The position numbers and the translations under genes were made by a program. Below, in pieces: positions 30,927 to 39,698 of a stretch of DNA of 64,000 bases. The notes under the pieces are model-generated. The model made no database searches, was not told the DNA's origin, and worked only from the letters and a program-made list of their open reading frames with translations. The first letter of the stretch is position 1. The number at the start of each line of letters is the position of its first letter. The stretch covers positions 1-64,000 of the forward strand of contig JAIYDN010000002.1 in NCBI GenBank assembly GCA_027487485.1, in the 5' to 3' direction. The DNA is from Planctomycetaceae bacterium (lineage in GTDB: Bacteria; Planctomycetota; Planctomycetia; Pirellulales; Pirellulaceae).

Positions 30927-31832
30927 TCAGCCATTCGCTGACGCTTGAGCTGCGGTGAGCGTGTTCCTGAGCAGCATCGCGATGGTCAGTGGGCCAATAC
31001 CTCCTGGCACAGGAGTAATCGCGCTGGCCACTTGGCTGACTTGATCAAAATCCACATCGCCGACGATTCCATCATTGAGTCGATTGATCCCAACGTCGAT
31101 AACCACGGCTCCAGGACGAACCATATCGGCAGTAACAAAGTTTGCCTTGCCAATCGCCACGATCAAAATGTCGGCGCGACGTGTGATGGAGCTCAAATCT
31201 TTCGATTGACTATGACAGCAGGTGACGGTGGCGTTGGCGTTCGAAGCTCCCAATGGACCGGTTCTTTGCAAGAACATAGAAACCAAGGGCTTGCCGACAA
31301 TATCGCTGCGCCCAACCACCACGACCTCCTTACCCGCCGTTTCAATACCGCATCGGCCAAGCAGTTGAGCCACCCCGTGAGGCGTGCATGGCAAGTATCT
31401 TGGCCTACCCTGCGAAATAAGTCCGACGTTTTCGGGCGCAAACGCGTCCACATCCTTAGTCGGATGCACGGCATCTAAGATTTCGCGTTCATGGATCTGC
31501 GGCGGAAGAGGCAGTTGAACCAAGATTCCATGAATTTTCTGGTCGTCGTTCAATTGACCAAGCAAAGCAAGAAGTTCGGAGGTAGTGGTGCTCGGAGGCA
31601 TTCGAAACAAGCGACTTTGGATCCCTGCTTTTTCGCAAGCAATCTCCTTGTTTCGAACATAAACTTGGCTCGCAGGATCGTCACCCACCAAAATCGCAGC
31701 CAAACAGGGCACGATGCCACGGTCGCGAATCAGTGTTGCTACTTCCAAGGCAATTTCCTGCCGGATCTGAAGTGCGATGGCTTTTCCATCCAAGAGGCGA
31801 GCAGGCATCGGCTTTTTTGTGGATTCAGTCAT
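30927..31832 (-). CDS. folD: Methylenetetrahydrofolate dehydrogenase/cyclohydrolase FolD
   Basis: 301 residues. Signature segments: VYVRNKEIACEKAG with the active-site Tyr-x3-Lys, ILVQLPLPPQI, VVVGRSDIVGKPLVSMFLQR for NADP binding and TPVPGGIGPLTIAMLLRNT at the C-terminus. It interconverts methylene-, methenyl- and formyl-tetrahydrofolate in the cytoplasm. Its presence beside an H4MPT gene (mch, 5 kb away) shows that both C1 carriers are used by this organism. ATG start at 31830-31832. Length is normal. Confidence 0.96.
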   Translation of the reverse strand: MTESTKKPMPARLLDGKAIALQIRQEIALEVATLIRDRGIVPCLAAILVGDDPASQVYVRNKEIACEKAGIQSRLFRMPPSTTTSELLALLGQLNDDQKIHGILVQLPLPPQIHEREILDAVHPTKDVDAFAPENVGLISQGRPRYLPCTPHGVAQLLGRCGIETAGKEVVVVGRSDIVGKPLVSMFLQRTGPLGASNANATVTCCHSQSKDLSSITRRADILIVAIGKANFVTADMVRPGAVVIDVGINRLNDGIVGDVDFDQVSQVASAITPVPGGIGPLTIAMLLRNTLTAAQASANG

Positions 31833-31995
31833 GCAAATTACAGTGTTCTTAAAATGACATCGATTTGTTTCGGGATATCCCCGGAAGGTTCGTTTGTTAT
31901 ATTGTTACCTTAGGTGGTTCGTCGAGCCATCTTGGCGATTGTTCCATCGAAGTCGCCTGCACCTGATCCTTCCAGTCAAAAGACCTCCGACTTTT

Positions 31996-33729
31996 ATGTC
32001 CGACAACGAAAATACCACCGAAGAAAAATTGAGCCCTGTTGAAGGGATGAAGACCGCCAGCCGGTACCTTCGCGGAACCATCGGCGCCGAACTGGCTCAA
32101 GACACCACTCATTTCGGCAAAGAAGATATTCAGTTGCTGAAGTTTCACGGCACGTACCAACAGGACGACCGCGAAGCTCGAGGTGGCTCAACCGAAAGCG
32201 GTAAATCGGAAAAGGCCTACAGCTTCATGGTTCGTTGCCGCATCCCCGCCGGGATTATGACCAGCGAGCAACTGCTGGCCCATCTTGATATCTGCGATGA
32301 AATTGGCAACTCGACTCTGAAAGTCACAACCCGCCAGTCATTGCAATTGCACGGCATCTTGAAGTCGGATCTGCGTCAATGCATCAAACGCATCAATGAC
32401 ACGCTGCTCAGCACCCTGTCGGCCTGCGGTGACGTGAACCGCAACGTCATGGCTTGCCCCGCGCCCTATCACGATAACATCCGCCCCGTGCTTCAGAAGT
32501 TAGCGTACGACTTGGCCATGCACTTGGCTCCAAGCACGAAAGCCTATTATGAACTGTGGCTCAAGGATCCCGATACCCAGGAAGAAACTCTGGAAGGGGG
32601 AAGTGACGAAGTTTACGAACCAATTTACGGTAAGACTTACCTGCCCCGGAAATTCAAGACAGCTATCGCCTTGCCCGATGACAATTGCACCGATGTCTAC
32701 ACCAACTGCTTGGGATTCATCGCGGTGATTCGTGACGGCCAAGTCATTGGTTATAACGTCGTGGTTGGCGGTGGACTTGGGGTAACACCTAGCGCCAAAA
32801 AGACCTTCCCACGACTTGCAACTCGAATGGCATTCGTTACGACCGAACAAGCCGTAGCCGTGGCCGAAGCGATTGTCAAAGTGCAACGCGACTTTGGTTA
32901 CCGCGCGGACCGCAAACGAGCTCGCTTGAAGTACCTTATCCATGATATGGGCATCGAATGGTTCCGCGGCAAAGTGGAAGAGTATTACGGATCCAAGCTT
33001 GCTGACTGCACCGAGGATGACGTTCGTGAACACGACGATCACATGGGCTGGGACGAACAAGGGGACGGACGTTGGTTCTACGGCTTCAATGTGGAAAACG
33101 GCCGGCTCTACGATGATGAAGACCGAGCGTGGAAGGCCGCGCTTCGTGACATCTGCACTCAGTTGAAACCAGAGATTCGGCTCACAGCCCATCAAAGCAT
33201 CTTGTTTTGCAATATTGAAGAAAAGGATAAAGCCAAGCTGGAGAGCCTTATCAAGAAGCGAGGGCTACCGCTAACGGAAGAAATTTCGAACGTCCGACGA
33301 TGGTCCATCGCATGCGTTGCACTTCCAACCTGCGGATTGGCCATCACGGAAAGCGAACGCGCACTGCCAGGTCTGATCGACGAGATGGAAAAAGTGCTGG
33401 TCGACATGGGGCTCGAAAAAGAACTGTTTACCGTTCGAATGACCGGTTGCCCGAACGGTTGTGCACGCCCCTACAATGCCGACATTGGATTGGTGGGTAA
33501 AGCCAAAGGCAAGTACACGGTCTTTGTCGGCGGAACACGTCTCGGAACGCGATTGGCATTCATCTACAAAGATCTTGTCCCATTCGAGAGCATTGTCTCC
33601 ACGCTGAAGCCAGTATTCGTTGCCTTCAAAGCCGAACGCTTGCCAAACGAAACCTTCGGCGACTTCTGCACTCGAGCTGGCAACGAACAACTGCTGAAAT
33701 GGCACGACGAAGCCGGCTCGCCAGCCTAA
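31996..33729 (+). CDS. Sulfite reductase hemoprotein (siroheme/4Fe-4S, CysI/Sir-type)
   Basis: 577 residues from the ATG at 31996, an SD-less start; the upstream frame to 31894 lacks family similarity. Two ferredoxin-like half domains alternate with two siroheme domains. The cluster ligands are visible as CVALPTC (C-x5-C) and GCPNGC (C-x3-C). Substrate-pocket residues are in KVTTRQSLQLHG and in KFKTAIALPDDNCTD. The product reduces sulfite to sulfide for assimilation using NADPH-flavoprotein or ferredoxin; the electron donor is not in the window. A strong hairpin follows. Confidence 0.93.
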   Translation: MSDNENTTEEKLSPVEGMKTASRYLRGTIGAELAQDTTHFGKEDIQLLKFHGTYQQDDREARGGSTESGKSEKAYSFMVRCRIPAGIMTSEQLLAHLDICDEIGNSTLKVTTRQSLQLHGILKSDLRQCIKRINDTLLSTLSACGDVNRNVMACPAPYHDNIRPVLQKLAYDLAMHLAPSTKAYYELWLKDPDTQEETLEGGSDEVYEPIYGKTYLPRKFKTAIALPDDNCTDVYTNCLGFIAVIRDGQVIGYNVVVGGGLGVTPSAKKTFPRLATRMAFVTTEQAVAVAEAIVKVQRDFGYRADRKRARLKYLIHDMGIEWFRGKVEEYYGSKLADCTEDDVREHDDHMGWDEQGDGRWFYGFNVENGRLYDDEDRAWKAALRDICTQLKPEIRLTAHQSILFCNIEEKDKAKLESLIKKRGLPLTEEISNVRRWSIACVALPTCGLAITESERALPGLIDEMEKVLVDMGLEKELFTVRMTGCPNGCARPYNADIGLVGKAKGKYTVFVGGTRLGTRLAFIYKDLVPFESIVSTLKPVFVAFKAERLPNETFGDFCTRAGNEQLLKWHDEAGSPA

Positions 33730-33744
33730 TCACCAGTAGACCAA

Positions 33745-33777
33745 CGAGCAAAATGGAATTCCTTCCCATTTTGCTCG
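33745..33777 (+). terminator. Hairpin after the sulfite reductase gene
   Basis: A 12-base stem, CGAGCAAAATGG with CCATTTTGCTCG, and a 9-base loop, 15 bases after the stop. No long T run follows on the plus strand. Confidence 0.65.
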
Positions 33778-33878
33778 CCCTGGGTGGAATGACTGGATCG
33801 TGAAGTGAGTATATTGTAAGGCCTCGGGCGCCAACCGGCCCGGCCTGAATCCTACTCCCTCCCAAGAACCACCTCTTC

Positions 33879-35615
33879 ATGGCATACGAAGCTAACTGGC
33901 TTGCGATTTTCGTTTTTTCTGTTCTTGTCGGAGCAACTCTGGCGTTCAGCTTCTATCTTGGATCCAAAGCCAAGTCGAGTCAGGGTTACTTTGCAGCCGG
34001 AGGTTCGATCCACTGGTTTGTTAATGGAATAGCATTCGCCGGGGACTATCTATCAGCAGCCTCGTTCCTTGGCATCTGCGGAATGATCGCCTTCTATGGC
34101 TTCGATGGCTTTTTGTATTCCATCGGTTATCTCGCGGGCTGGATCGTTGCGTTATTGGTGATCGCGGAACCGCTGAAGCGACTCGGCAAATATACGTTTG
34201 CCGATGCCCTGGACAGCAAGTTTCAATCGCGAGGCATTCAAGCAGCCGCAGGTGTTAGCACCTTGGTCGTAAGTCTGTTCTACCTGATTCCGCAGATGGT
34301 GGGCGCAGGGGTGCTGGTAAAACCGTTGCTTGGTTTGGAATACTGGCATGGCGTTGTGATGGTCGGGGCCGTGGTGGTCTGTATCGTCGTAACGGCAGGC
34401 ATGGTCAGCACCACCTATGTCCAATTTCTAAAGGGCGGCTTACTCGTGGTTTTCTCCTTGGTGCTTACCGTTCTCATTCTGAATCGAGGCCTCGAAGTCA
34501 GCCCTCCGTCGGCGCTTGGCAAAACGCAAGTCATTGAGATTCAAGATGGAAAGCGTTATGTCGATGGCACCCCGATCGGATTCGGCCCTGGCGAGAAAAA
34601 CGTAGAGCCGGTTGGCAGGATCGTTGAGTTACCGGGTGGTATCGCAAAAACTGGGCCTCTGAATCCTATTGCATTCCTCAGCACCATCGCCAATTCAAAG
34701 ATCGAAATCAGCTCGAACAAAAAAGGGGAACAAGGCAAACAAACCATCACCACCAAGTCCGTCAGTGGGCAAGAGATGCTGTCGCCAGGCAACTTGCCCA
34801 CCTTCAAAGGGATCAGGTCAGAAAGCTGGATTGCGAAGCTGGACTTCATCTCGTTGATGGTGGCTCTGTTTGCTGGAACCGCATCGCTACCTCATATTTT
34901 GATTCGGTATTACACAGTGAAGGATCAAGCGTCTGCCCGCAAAAGCACGATTGTGGGAATCGCCTCGATCGGATTTTTCTACTTGCTGACTTTGTATATC
35001 GGCTTGGGAGCCATGGTCAGTGGCACCTTAGATCCAACCGATACGAACATGGCAGCACCCTTGCTCGCCAAGAGCTTTAGCAATCTTCTCTTCGCCGCAG
35101 TCTCTGCAATCGCTTTTACCACGGTGCTAGGCACGGTAAGTGGTTTGATCATTGCTGCTGGGGGAAGCGTTGCACACGATATTGTGGGGGGCTTCTTCAA
35201 TATCAAGCTGTCAGACCACCAAACGGTTCGCGTCGCCAAAATTGCTTCGGTGGGAATCGGCGCATTGGCGATTCTGCTGGGACTCGCATTCGAAGGCATG
35301 AACGTAACGTTCTTAGTCGGCTGGGCTTTTGCAATTGCAGCGTCCGCAAACTTGCCGGCTCTGCTGATGCTGCTGTTTTGGAAAGGGACCACTCGGCAAG
35401 GAATCATTGCGGGAGTGCTCGTAGGCTTGATTAGCTCTCTGTCATGGGTCATCGTTTCGCCCGATATGTTTCAGTACATGTACCGAGCTAAGATCGAATC
35501 GGCCTGGGTCCCATTGAGCCAGCCAGGAATTGTGACTATTCCACTCAGCTTCGTAGCGATCGTGGTTGTGTCGTTGCTATCCTCAGCCAACCGTTCGCCA
35601 AAAGTAGATTCTTAA
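33879..35615 (+). CDS. Sodium:solute symporter (ActP-like acetate/monocarboxylate type)
   Basis: 578 residues with about 13 predicted membrane helices. The N-terminus (FYLGSKAKSSQGYFAAGGSIHWFVNGIAFAGDYLSAASFLG) carries the SSS-family motif that ends in the sodium-site serines, and FAGTASLPHILIRYYTV matches the ActP subgroup. A hydrophilic stretch at about 205-310 (KTQVIEIQDGKRYVDGTPIG onward) interrupts the membrane core between helices; ActP-like proteins of this phylum often carry such an insert. It probably imports a short-chain acid with Na+. Its stop overlaps the stop of the convergent ATP-grasp gene by four bases (TTAA shared). Confidence 0.9.
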   Translation: MAYEANWLAIFVFSVLVGATLAFSFYLGSKAKSSQGYFAAGGSIHWFVNGIAFAGDYLSAASFLGICGMIAFYGFDGFLYSIGYLAGWIVALLVIAEPLKRLGKYTFADALDSKFQSRGIQAAAGVSTLVVSLFYLIPQMVGAGVLVKPLLGLEYWHGVVMVGAVVVCIVVTAGMVSTTYVQFLKGGLLVVFSLVLTVLILNRGLEVSPPSALGKTQVIEIQDGKRYVDGTPIGFGPGEKNVEPVGRIVELPGGIAKTGPLNPIAFLSTIANSKIEISSNKKGEQGKQTITTKSVSGQEMLSPGNLPTFKGIRSESWIAKLDFISLMVALFAGTASLPHILIRYYTVKDQASARKSTIVGIASIGFFYLLTLYIGLGAMVSGTLDPTDTNMAAPLLAKSFSNLLFAAVSAIAFTTVLGTVSGLIIAAGGSVAHDIVGGFFNIKLSDHQTVRVAKIASVGIGALAILLGLAFEGMNVTFLVGWAFAIAASANLPALLMLLFWKGTTRQGIIAGVLVGLISSLSWVIVSPDMFQYMYRAKIESAWVPLSQPGIVTIPLSFVAIVVVSLLSSANRSPKVDS

Positions 35616-36595
35616 TCGCTTTTCATGGCGTGCAAACGATTCAGAATCACCGACGCCATGTCCACCTGAAGCGCCGCCGCGGTAGCCCGCCAGCCAGGCA
35701 CCGCATTCACCTCAAGCAAGACATCGCGTCCATCGCGAGTCGGCAGAATATCGACCCCAACCATCCAACCCTGGACGGCTCGACTTGCCCGAAAAGCGAT
35801 ATCGATCTGCTCGAACGAGGGTTCATGTGGGATTGCATTCCCACCTCGCGATACATTCGAACGCCAATCCCCATGATTCTCGCGGCGCACGCAGAACAAC
35901 TCTTCGCCAACCACGAGCAATCGCAAGTCGTACCCTGTGCTTTCAAGGAACTCCTGGATGTAGATGACGGATTGGAGCTGCTCTAGAGTACTGAAGACTC
36001 GCCACGCGATGTCGACATCTGTAATTCGAACAATGCCGCGTCCCTCCCCTCCGAAAATGGGCTTTACAATTACGTCTCGTCCCAGCGCTTCAAACGCTTG
36101 CAGCGCCTCGTTTCTTGTCTGACAACAAATCGTCCTCGGTGTCAGCAAACCCGCCCGGCGAGCGACATCCAAGGTCAGCCATTTATCAATTGCAATCTCA
36201 AGACAACGAGGTGGGTTTAACACCGAGACTCCGGATTGATGGGCTGAGTGCAAAGCGTTCATGCGAAACACGATTTGCTCAAGAGAACCAAGCGGCATGG
36301 TACGAACTAAGACCGCATCGTAGTCCATCAGATCGACAGGGATATCCGGAGCTGACGAGGAAGTTTCCGCGTCGACGTGGCCAGGAATCACCGACTGTAC
36401 CGATGCGGGATTCTTGCCTTGCGACCATACACTGAGCTTAGCGAACGACAGGGGCTGAACCGTCGTAGCAAGAGGCGGTGGCATGTGGTGAGCGGCTCGC
36501 ATCAGATCGCGCATGTACCACCCCGTTGGCGATCCAAGCACCCCGACGTGCAAGGACGCATCGCATTCAGACGGTCGAGTTTTTAGATCATTCAT
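35612..36595 (-). CDS. RimK-like ATP-grasp ligase next to mch
   Basis: 327 residues from the ATG at 36593-36595. It has the ATP-grasp fold with DVIVKPIFGGEGRGI (P-loop-like Lys), IYIQEFLESTGYDLRLLVVG and MVGVDILPTRDGRDVLLEVNAVPGW (metal ligands). The ATG overlaps the end of mch by 8 bases (ATGAATGA), so translation is coupled. RimK relatives add glutamate or similar residues; in H4MPT-using organisms such enzymes (MptN type) attach glutamates to cofactor tails, so a role in making or modifying H4MPT is a reasonable inference from the pairing. The annotated frame could be extended two codons to a TTG. Confidence 0.85.
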   Translation of the reverse strand: MNDLKTRPSECDASLHVGVLGSPTGWYMRDLMRAAHHMPPPLATTVQPLSFAKLSVWSQGKNPASVQSVIPGHVDAETSSSAPDIPVDLMDYDAVLVRTMPLGSLEQIVFRMNALHSAHQSGVSVLNPPRCLEIAIDKWLTLDVARRAGLLTPRTICCQTRNEALQAFEALGRDVIVKPIFGGEGRGIVRITDVDIAWRVFSTLEQLQSVIYIQEFLESTGYDLRLLVVGEELFCVRRENHGDWRSNVSRGGNAIPHEPSFEQIDIAFRASRAVQGWMVGVDILPTRDGRDVLLEVNAVPGWRATAAALQVDMASVILNRLHAMKSD

Positions 36596-37589
36596 GAGCA
36601 ACGAGTTCGCCGAAAGATTCTTTCAAGATATCGGGTCGAAGTCCGCCGAATCGAAAGGAGCGTCCGGTTTTCAGATTGATCAAGGTAATCATGGCAGGGC
36701 TAAATAGACCTGGATCGACCTTATAAAAGTCGTACTCGTATTGCTTAAAGGTCTTGGCAAAGGGCAGTCCGAAATCCTTCGAGGTCAGGCTGGGGATCTT
36801 GGGTCCAATTTCTTGGAGAACGCTATCGTCCGTATGCACCCACAAGGTTACGTGTCCCCCGTACAAGATAGCATCGTTGGTACGGCCAATTCCTTGGACG
36901 AAGTCCGGTGCTGGCGGCGGAAGAGGTGCCGCACCATATCCAGAAACAACATTCTTCAGGTCAAAGCCCAGCTCGAATAGTTTGTGCATGGACGTTTCCA
37001 CAGATCGAGCGACCACTTGGACAGTACCAGCGATCGATCGAGTTGGAGCGACGCATAGAACAACATTTTGCACCGAAGTATTGCATTCGGCGGCAACGTA
37101 TTCGCAAACAGTCTCGTCGGGTAAAACATCGCATTCGAGAACTCCAACGGTGTGAAGGCTCGTATCGACAACACCGAGGTGCTGAAGAACATGCTCTTTG
37201 CCACGTTTGATTCGCATAGGTCCTGAGCCCATGGCAAAAAACTTTTCGTTAGTAACAGGCCAGCCGGCGTACTGGGAAGCCATGCAAGCATTCACAGGGT
37301 CATCGGTAGCAACTTGGATCAGCGGCCATGGACCGATCGAATAGTCGGCGGGATGTGGCGTGATTTTCACACGGTCGGACATGCAAATTCGGGCAAGATT
37401 CTGTCCGGCCAAAATACCCCCAAGGGCGTGCACGCCGAAGTCCAGTACGGTCGCCCCGTTTTGGTAGCGATGAACGCCGATTCGCCATACGTCTGCGTGC
37501 CCCATTGCGGACTTGCAAATACCAAATGCTTGGTCATTGAGGAGCAGATTAGGCGAAGGGGTGGATACGTTTTTGGAGGATTCGGACAT
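36588..37589 (-). CDS. mch: Methenyltetrahydromethanopterin cyclohydrolase Mch
   Basis: 333 residues from the ATG at 37587-37589; methylotroph Mch proteins have a similar length. Characteristic segments include FGVHALGGILAGQNLARICM, YAGWPVTNEKFFAMGSGPMR, GYGAAPLPPPAPDFVQGIGRTNDAILYGGHVTLW and PSLTSKDFGLPFAKTF. It converts methenyl-H4MPT to formyl-H4MPT in the C1 oxidation route used for formaldehyde handling. A longer open frame upstream passes through the antisense strand of the tRNA-Arg gene and is rejected. The ATP-grasp gene follows with an 8-base overlap. Confidence 0.95.
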   Translation of the reverse strand: MSESSKNVSTPSPNLLLNDQAFGICKSAMGHADVWRIGVHRYQNGATVLDFGVHALGGILAGQNLARICMSDRVKITPHPADYSIGPWPLIQVATDDPVNACMASQYAGWPVTNEKFFAMGSGPMRIKRGKEHVLQHLGVVDTSLHTVGVLECDVLPDETVCEYVAAECNTSVQNVVLCVAPTRSIAGTVQVVARSVETSMHKLFELGFDLKNVVSGYGAAPLPPPAPDFVQGIGRTNDAILYGGHVTLWVHTDDSVLQEIGPKIPSLTSKDFGLPFAKTFKQYEYDFYKVDPGLFSPAMITLINLKTGRSFRFGGLRPDILKESFGELVAHE

Positions 37590-37762
37590 GAAATGGGAAC
37601 GTTTCAGGCGAAAAACATGGAATTTGAGATAGGCGGCATTAGGCGTAGTATAGGCATGGCATACGTTTTCGTGGAGATCTAGGCTTTGTTTCAAAAGTGA
37701 CGTAAGGCATCTGCTGTGGGGGATTGTTTGATAGCGGCGACTGGATAAAACCGTAACGGCAA

Positions 37763-37791
37763 TTGACGAACGGTCGTTCTGGTTATAAAAA
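37763..37791 (+). promoter_or_regulatory. Probable sigma-70-type promoter of the tRNA-Arg gene
   Basis: TTGACG at 37763-37768 and TAAAAA at 37786-37791 are 17 bases apart (an overlapping TATAAA gives 15). The tRNA starts 11 bases after the last base. Spacing and position fit, but planctomycete promoters are poorly defined. Confidence 0.5.
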
Positions 37792-37802
37792 TAGTGGGAT
37801 AA

Positions 37803-37876
37803 GCGTCCGTGGCGCAATTGGATAGCGCATCGGTCTTCGGAACCGAGGGTTGAAGGTTCAAATCCTTCCGGGCGTA
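37803..37876 (+). tRNA. tRNA-Arg, anticodon TCG
   Basis: 74 bases fold as a full cloverleaf: acceptor stem GCGTCCG with CGGGCGT (two G-U pairs), D arm GCGC/GCGC, anticodon stem TCGGT/ACCGA around the loop CTTCGGA (anticodon TCG), T arm GAAGG/CCTTC around TTCAAAT, discriminator A. CCA is not encoded. The last ten bases (TCCGGGCGTA) and what follows are repeated at 41574, which makes this gene the probable target of an integration or duplication. Confidence 0.95.
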
Positions 37877-38217
37877 CTCGTCTCATCCAGCGAACTTTAG
37901 GCTATCCGCCAGTTCGCGGAGTGAGGGGTTTTTTAATGTGGCGACCCGATCGCTAAAATCCCCAATGTTTTGGGCATTTTTGATTTTCTGGTCCTATCTG
38001 GCCGCGCTCGCACTTTTCTTACTGCGAGTAAATTTTCCGACTGTTGCTTCCAACCTAACGAACTAAAGTTTCGTGCAGATTGAAAGCGGGGGCTGGCAAT
38101 AGTAGCCGGACTCGCCAGAGTTCGGTTTTTCTTCGACGCACTGAAGTCTGGCGACTCCAGCTACCCCAAAATCTAATCTAGACAGAGTACTAGCCTCCAA
38201 AGTACCCGATAATTGGG
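37867..38217 (+). repeat. Long direct repeat, copy A (tRNA 3' end and flank)
   Basis: 351 bases beginning TCCGGGCGTACTCGTCTCAT inside tRNA-Arg. It ends near GATAATTGGG. It includes the tRNA terminator hairpin and an inverted-repeat-rich tail (AGCCGGACTCGCCAGAGTTC and GTCTGGCGACTCCAGCTACC). No gene is visible in it, nor in the following 190 bases up to the next start. Confidence 0.85.
37890..37934 (+). terminator. Hairpin and T run after tRNA-Arg
   Basis: GCGAACT (37890-37896) pairs with AGTTCGC (37911-37917), and a TTTTTT run lies at 37929-37934. The same hairpin is kept in the copy at about 41597-41640. Confidence 0.65.
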
Positions 38218-38407
38218 TTGGCAGCGAAGGTTCCAGCCAAGAAGATCGGCCAGCGAACTGCCCAGTCGGTTGAGCTCGAATCATTCGGCCACGACCGGTA
38301 TAATAGAACTGTTTGATAACAACTCTGAAGGTGGATCCGGAAAGCAGCGAACCGCTGCTACCCCTCGCCCGCAAGAGCGTCCAAAGACTCTCAAAACCAG
38401 GTCCAGC

Positions 38408-38659
38408 ATGTCGACAACTGAAGCCGCATCGAAAGTCTTTGAAGAGATCGCTCAACTGTTTGGTTCCGGCCCCACCGATGAACAGATTTTAAACTTTCGG
38501 CCGTCTGCCGACGTCGTCCAACGAGCTTCGAAGCTTCTCTCGCTGAACCGCACTGGCCAAATGGATGACGATCTGAAGCACGAACTGGATCAATACGAGC
38601 AAGCTGAGCTTTTGATGCGTATGGTGAAAGCCCAGATACGTGCGCGGCAAGGAAGCTAG
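38408..38659 (+). CDS. Small helical protein paired with an HNH nuclease
   Basis: 83 residues from the ATG at 38408; the longer frame upstream has no conserved character. It is all-helical (TTEAASKVFEEIAQLFGSG, ILNFRPSADVVQRASKLLSL, LKHELDQYEQAELLMRMVKA). Similar short proteins are commonly found directly before HNH endonuclease genes in cyanobacteria and planctomycetes. The gap to the HNH gene is 6 bases, so they form a bicistron. A toxin-antitoxin-like relation is possible but unproven. I know no tested function. Confidence 0.8.
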   Translation: MSTTEAASKVFEEIAQLFGSGPTDEQILNFRPSADVVQRASKLLSLNRTGQMDDDLKHELDQYEQAELLMRMVKAQIRARQGS

Positions 38660-38665
38660 GAACGA

Positions 38666-39082
38666 ATGAGCGAATATGTGCCAGCAGAACTTCGCCGGCT
38701 GATTCGTGAACGCGCCAGTCACAGATGTGAATATTGCCTTCTTCATGAAGACGATGCCTTCTTGCCACATGAGCCAGACCATATCATCGCTGTAAAGCAT
38801 CGCGGCGAAACGAACGAAGAAAATTTGGCTTGGACCTGCTTCGTTTGCAATCGCGGCAAAGGGAGCGACCTTGCATCGGTAGACGAGACGACGGGAGAGA
38901 TCGTAAGGCTCTTTAATCCCAGGATCGATTCTTGGGACGATCACTTGGAGCTGGTGAAAGATGGTTCCCTTTCGGCCAGGACGGCTATCGGACGAGTTAC
39001 AATCACACTTCTAAAGTTGAACCGTCCTGAGCTACTTGCAATCAGATCCTTGCTTGCAAAATCGATTCGGAAACCGCGTTAA
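38666..39082 (+). CDS. HNH endonuclease
   Basis: 138 residues. The HNH/zinc motif is complete: HRCEYCLLHEDDAFLPHEPD, then DHIIAVKHRGETNEENLAWT and CFVCNRGKGSDL, giving two CxxC pairs and the His-Asn-His set. It would cut DNA; specificity is unknown. It lies 6 bases after its small partner gene and inside the tRNA-bounded island. The C-terminal 45 residues are helical (ITLLKLNRPELLAIRSLLAK). Confidence 0.9.
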   Translation: MSEYVPAELRRLIRERASHRCEYCLLHEDDAFLPHEPDHIIAVKHRGETNEENLAWTCFVCNRGKGSDLASVDETTGEIVRLFNPRIDSWDDHLELVKDGSLSARTAIGRVTITLLKLNRPELLAIRSLLAKSIRKPR

Positions 39083-39177
39083 TGCGGCTTCGGCCACATC
39101 AATTGAAGTCATGCCATCTATGATTAATTCGATGCGATAGAAGAGTCAATGACGCCTTGGCGCAGCCTATTCCACAT

Positions 39178-39549
39178 TTACCTCTGATTGCTCCAGTCTC
39201 GGCATTGGTCAATCGCTTTCAGTAATCTCCGTTTATCTTTAGCTTCTTGAACCCGGATTCTAGCAAACGAGAATTGTGAGATCTTGAAGATAACAAACAT
39301 CAATCTTAAGAGAGCGGTCATTCGCTTGACCTTTCTCCGCAGTTCCAAAACTTCTAATTTGAGAGCTGCCGCATCTTGATGAACGACGTCGGTCGAAATG
39401 ACTGAAGGTGAATCGAGAAGCCCCAGCCAACCACGAGCTGTAGACCGAGGGTTACCGTGTTCGAGAGCAATGTCGATGCTCCCAGTACTTTTAACTATCG
39501 CTTGTAGTCGGTGATCGTATTTGCGTTGAATTCGAGGAGCAGCAATCAT
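39178..39549 (-). pseudogene. Truncated transposase (N-terminal HTH part only)
   Basis: 123 residues. PRIQRKYDHRLQAIVKSTG and NPRSTARGWL followed by a leucine-rich helical segment (LKLEVLELRRKVKRMTALLR) match the N-terminal part of planctomycete integrase-core (rve) transposases as I know them, which normally continue for several hundred residues to a DDE catalytic core. Here the frame stops after AIDQCRDWSNQR and the following bases do not encode the rest. It is a decayed insertion-sequence remnant. Terminal inverted repeats were not found. Confidence 0.6.
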
Positions 39550-39698
39550 GATAAAACTTTCATAATTGCAACTTGACGGTGGGTAGGTTAAGAAGAGTGC
39601 TCACACACTAAAGTCCGGAAGGTCGAGCGAATCTGCACGGGAAATTCCTTCGAACGCCTAGCATTTAGTTCAAAGTTATAGCATCACCACTTCAGCTT

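Noticed and set aside
37590-37886. N-terminal extension of Mch
   Set aside because: It runs antisense through the tRNA-Arg gene and lacks family similarity; the ATG at 37587-37589 gives the normal Mch length.
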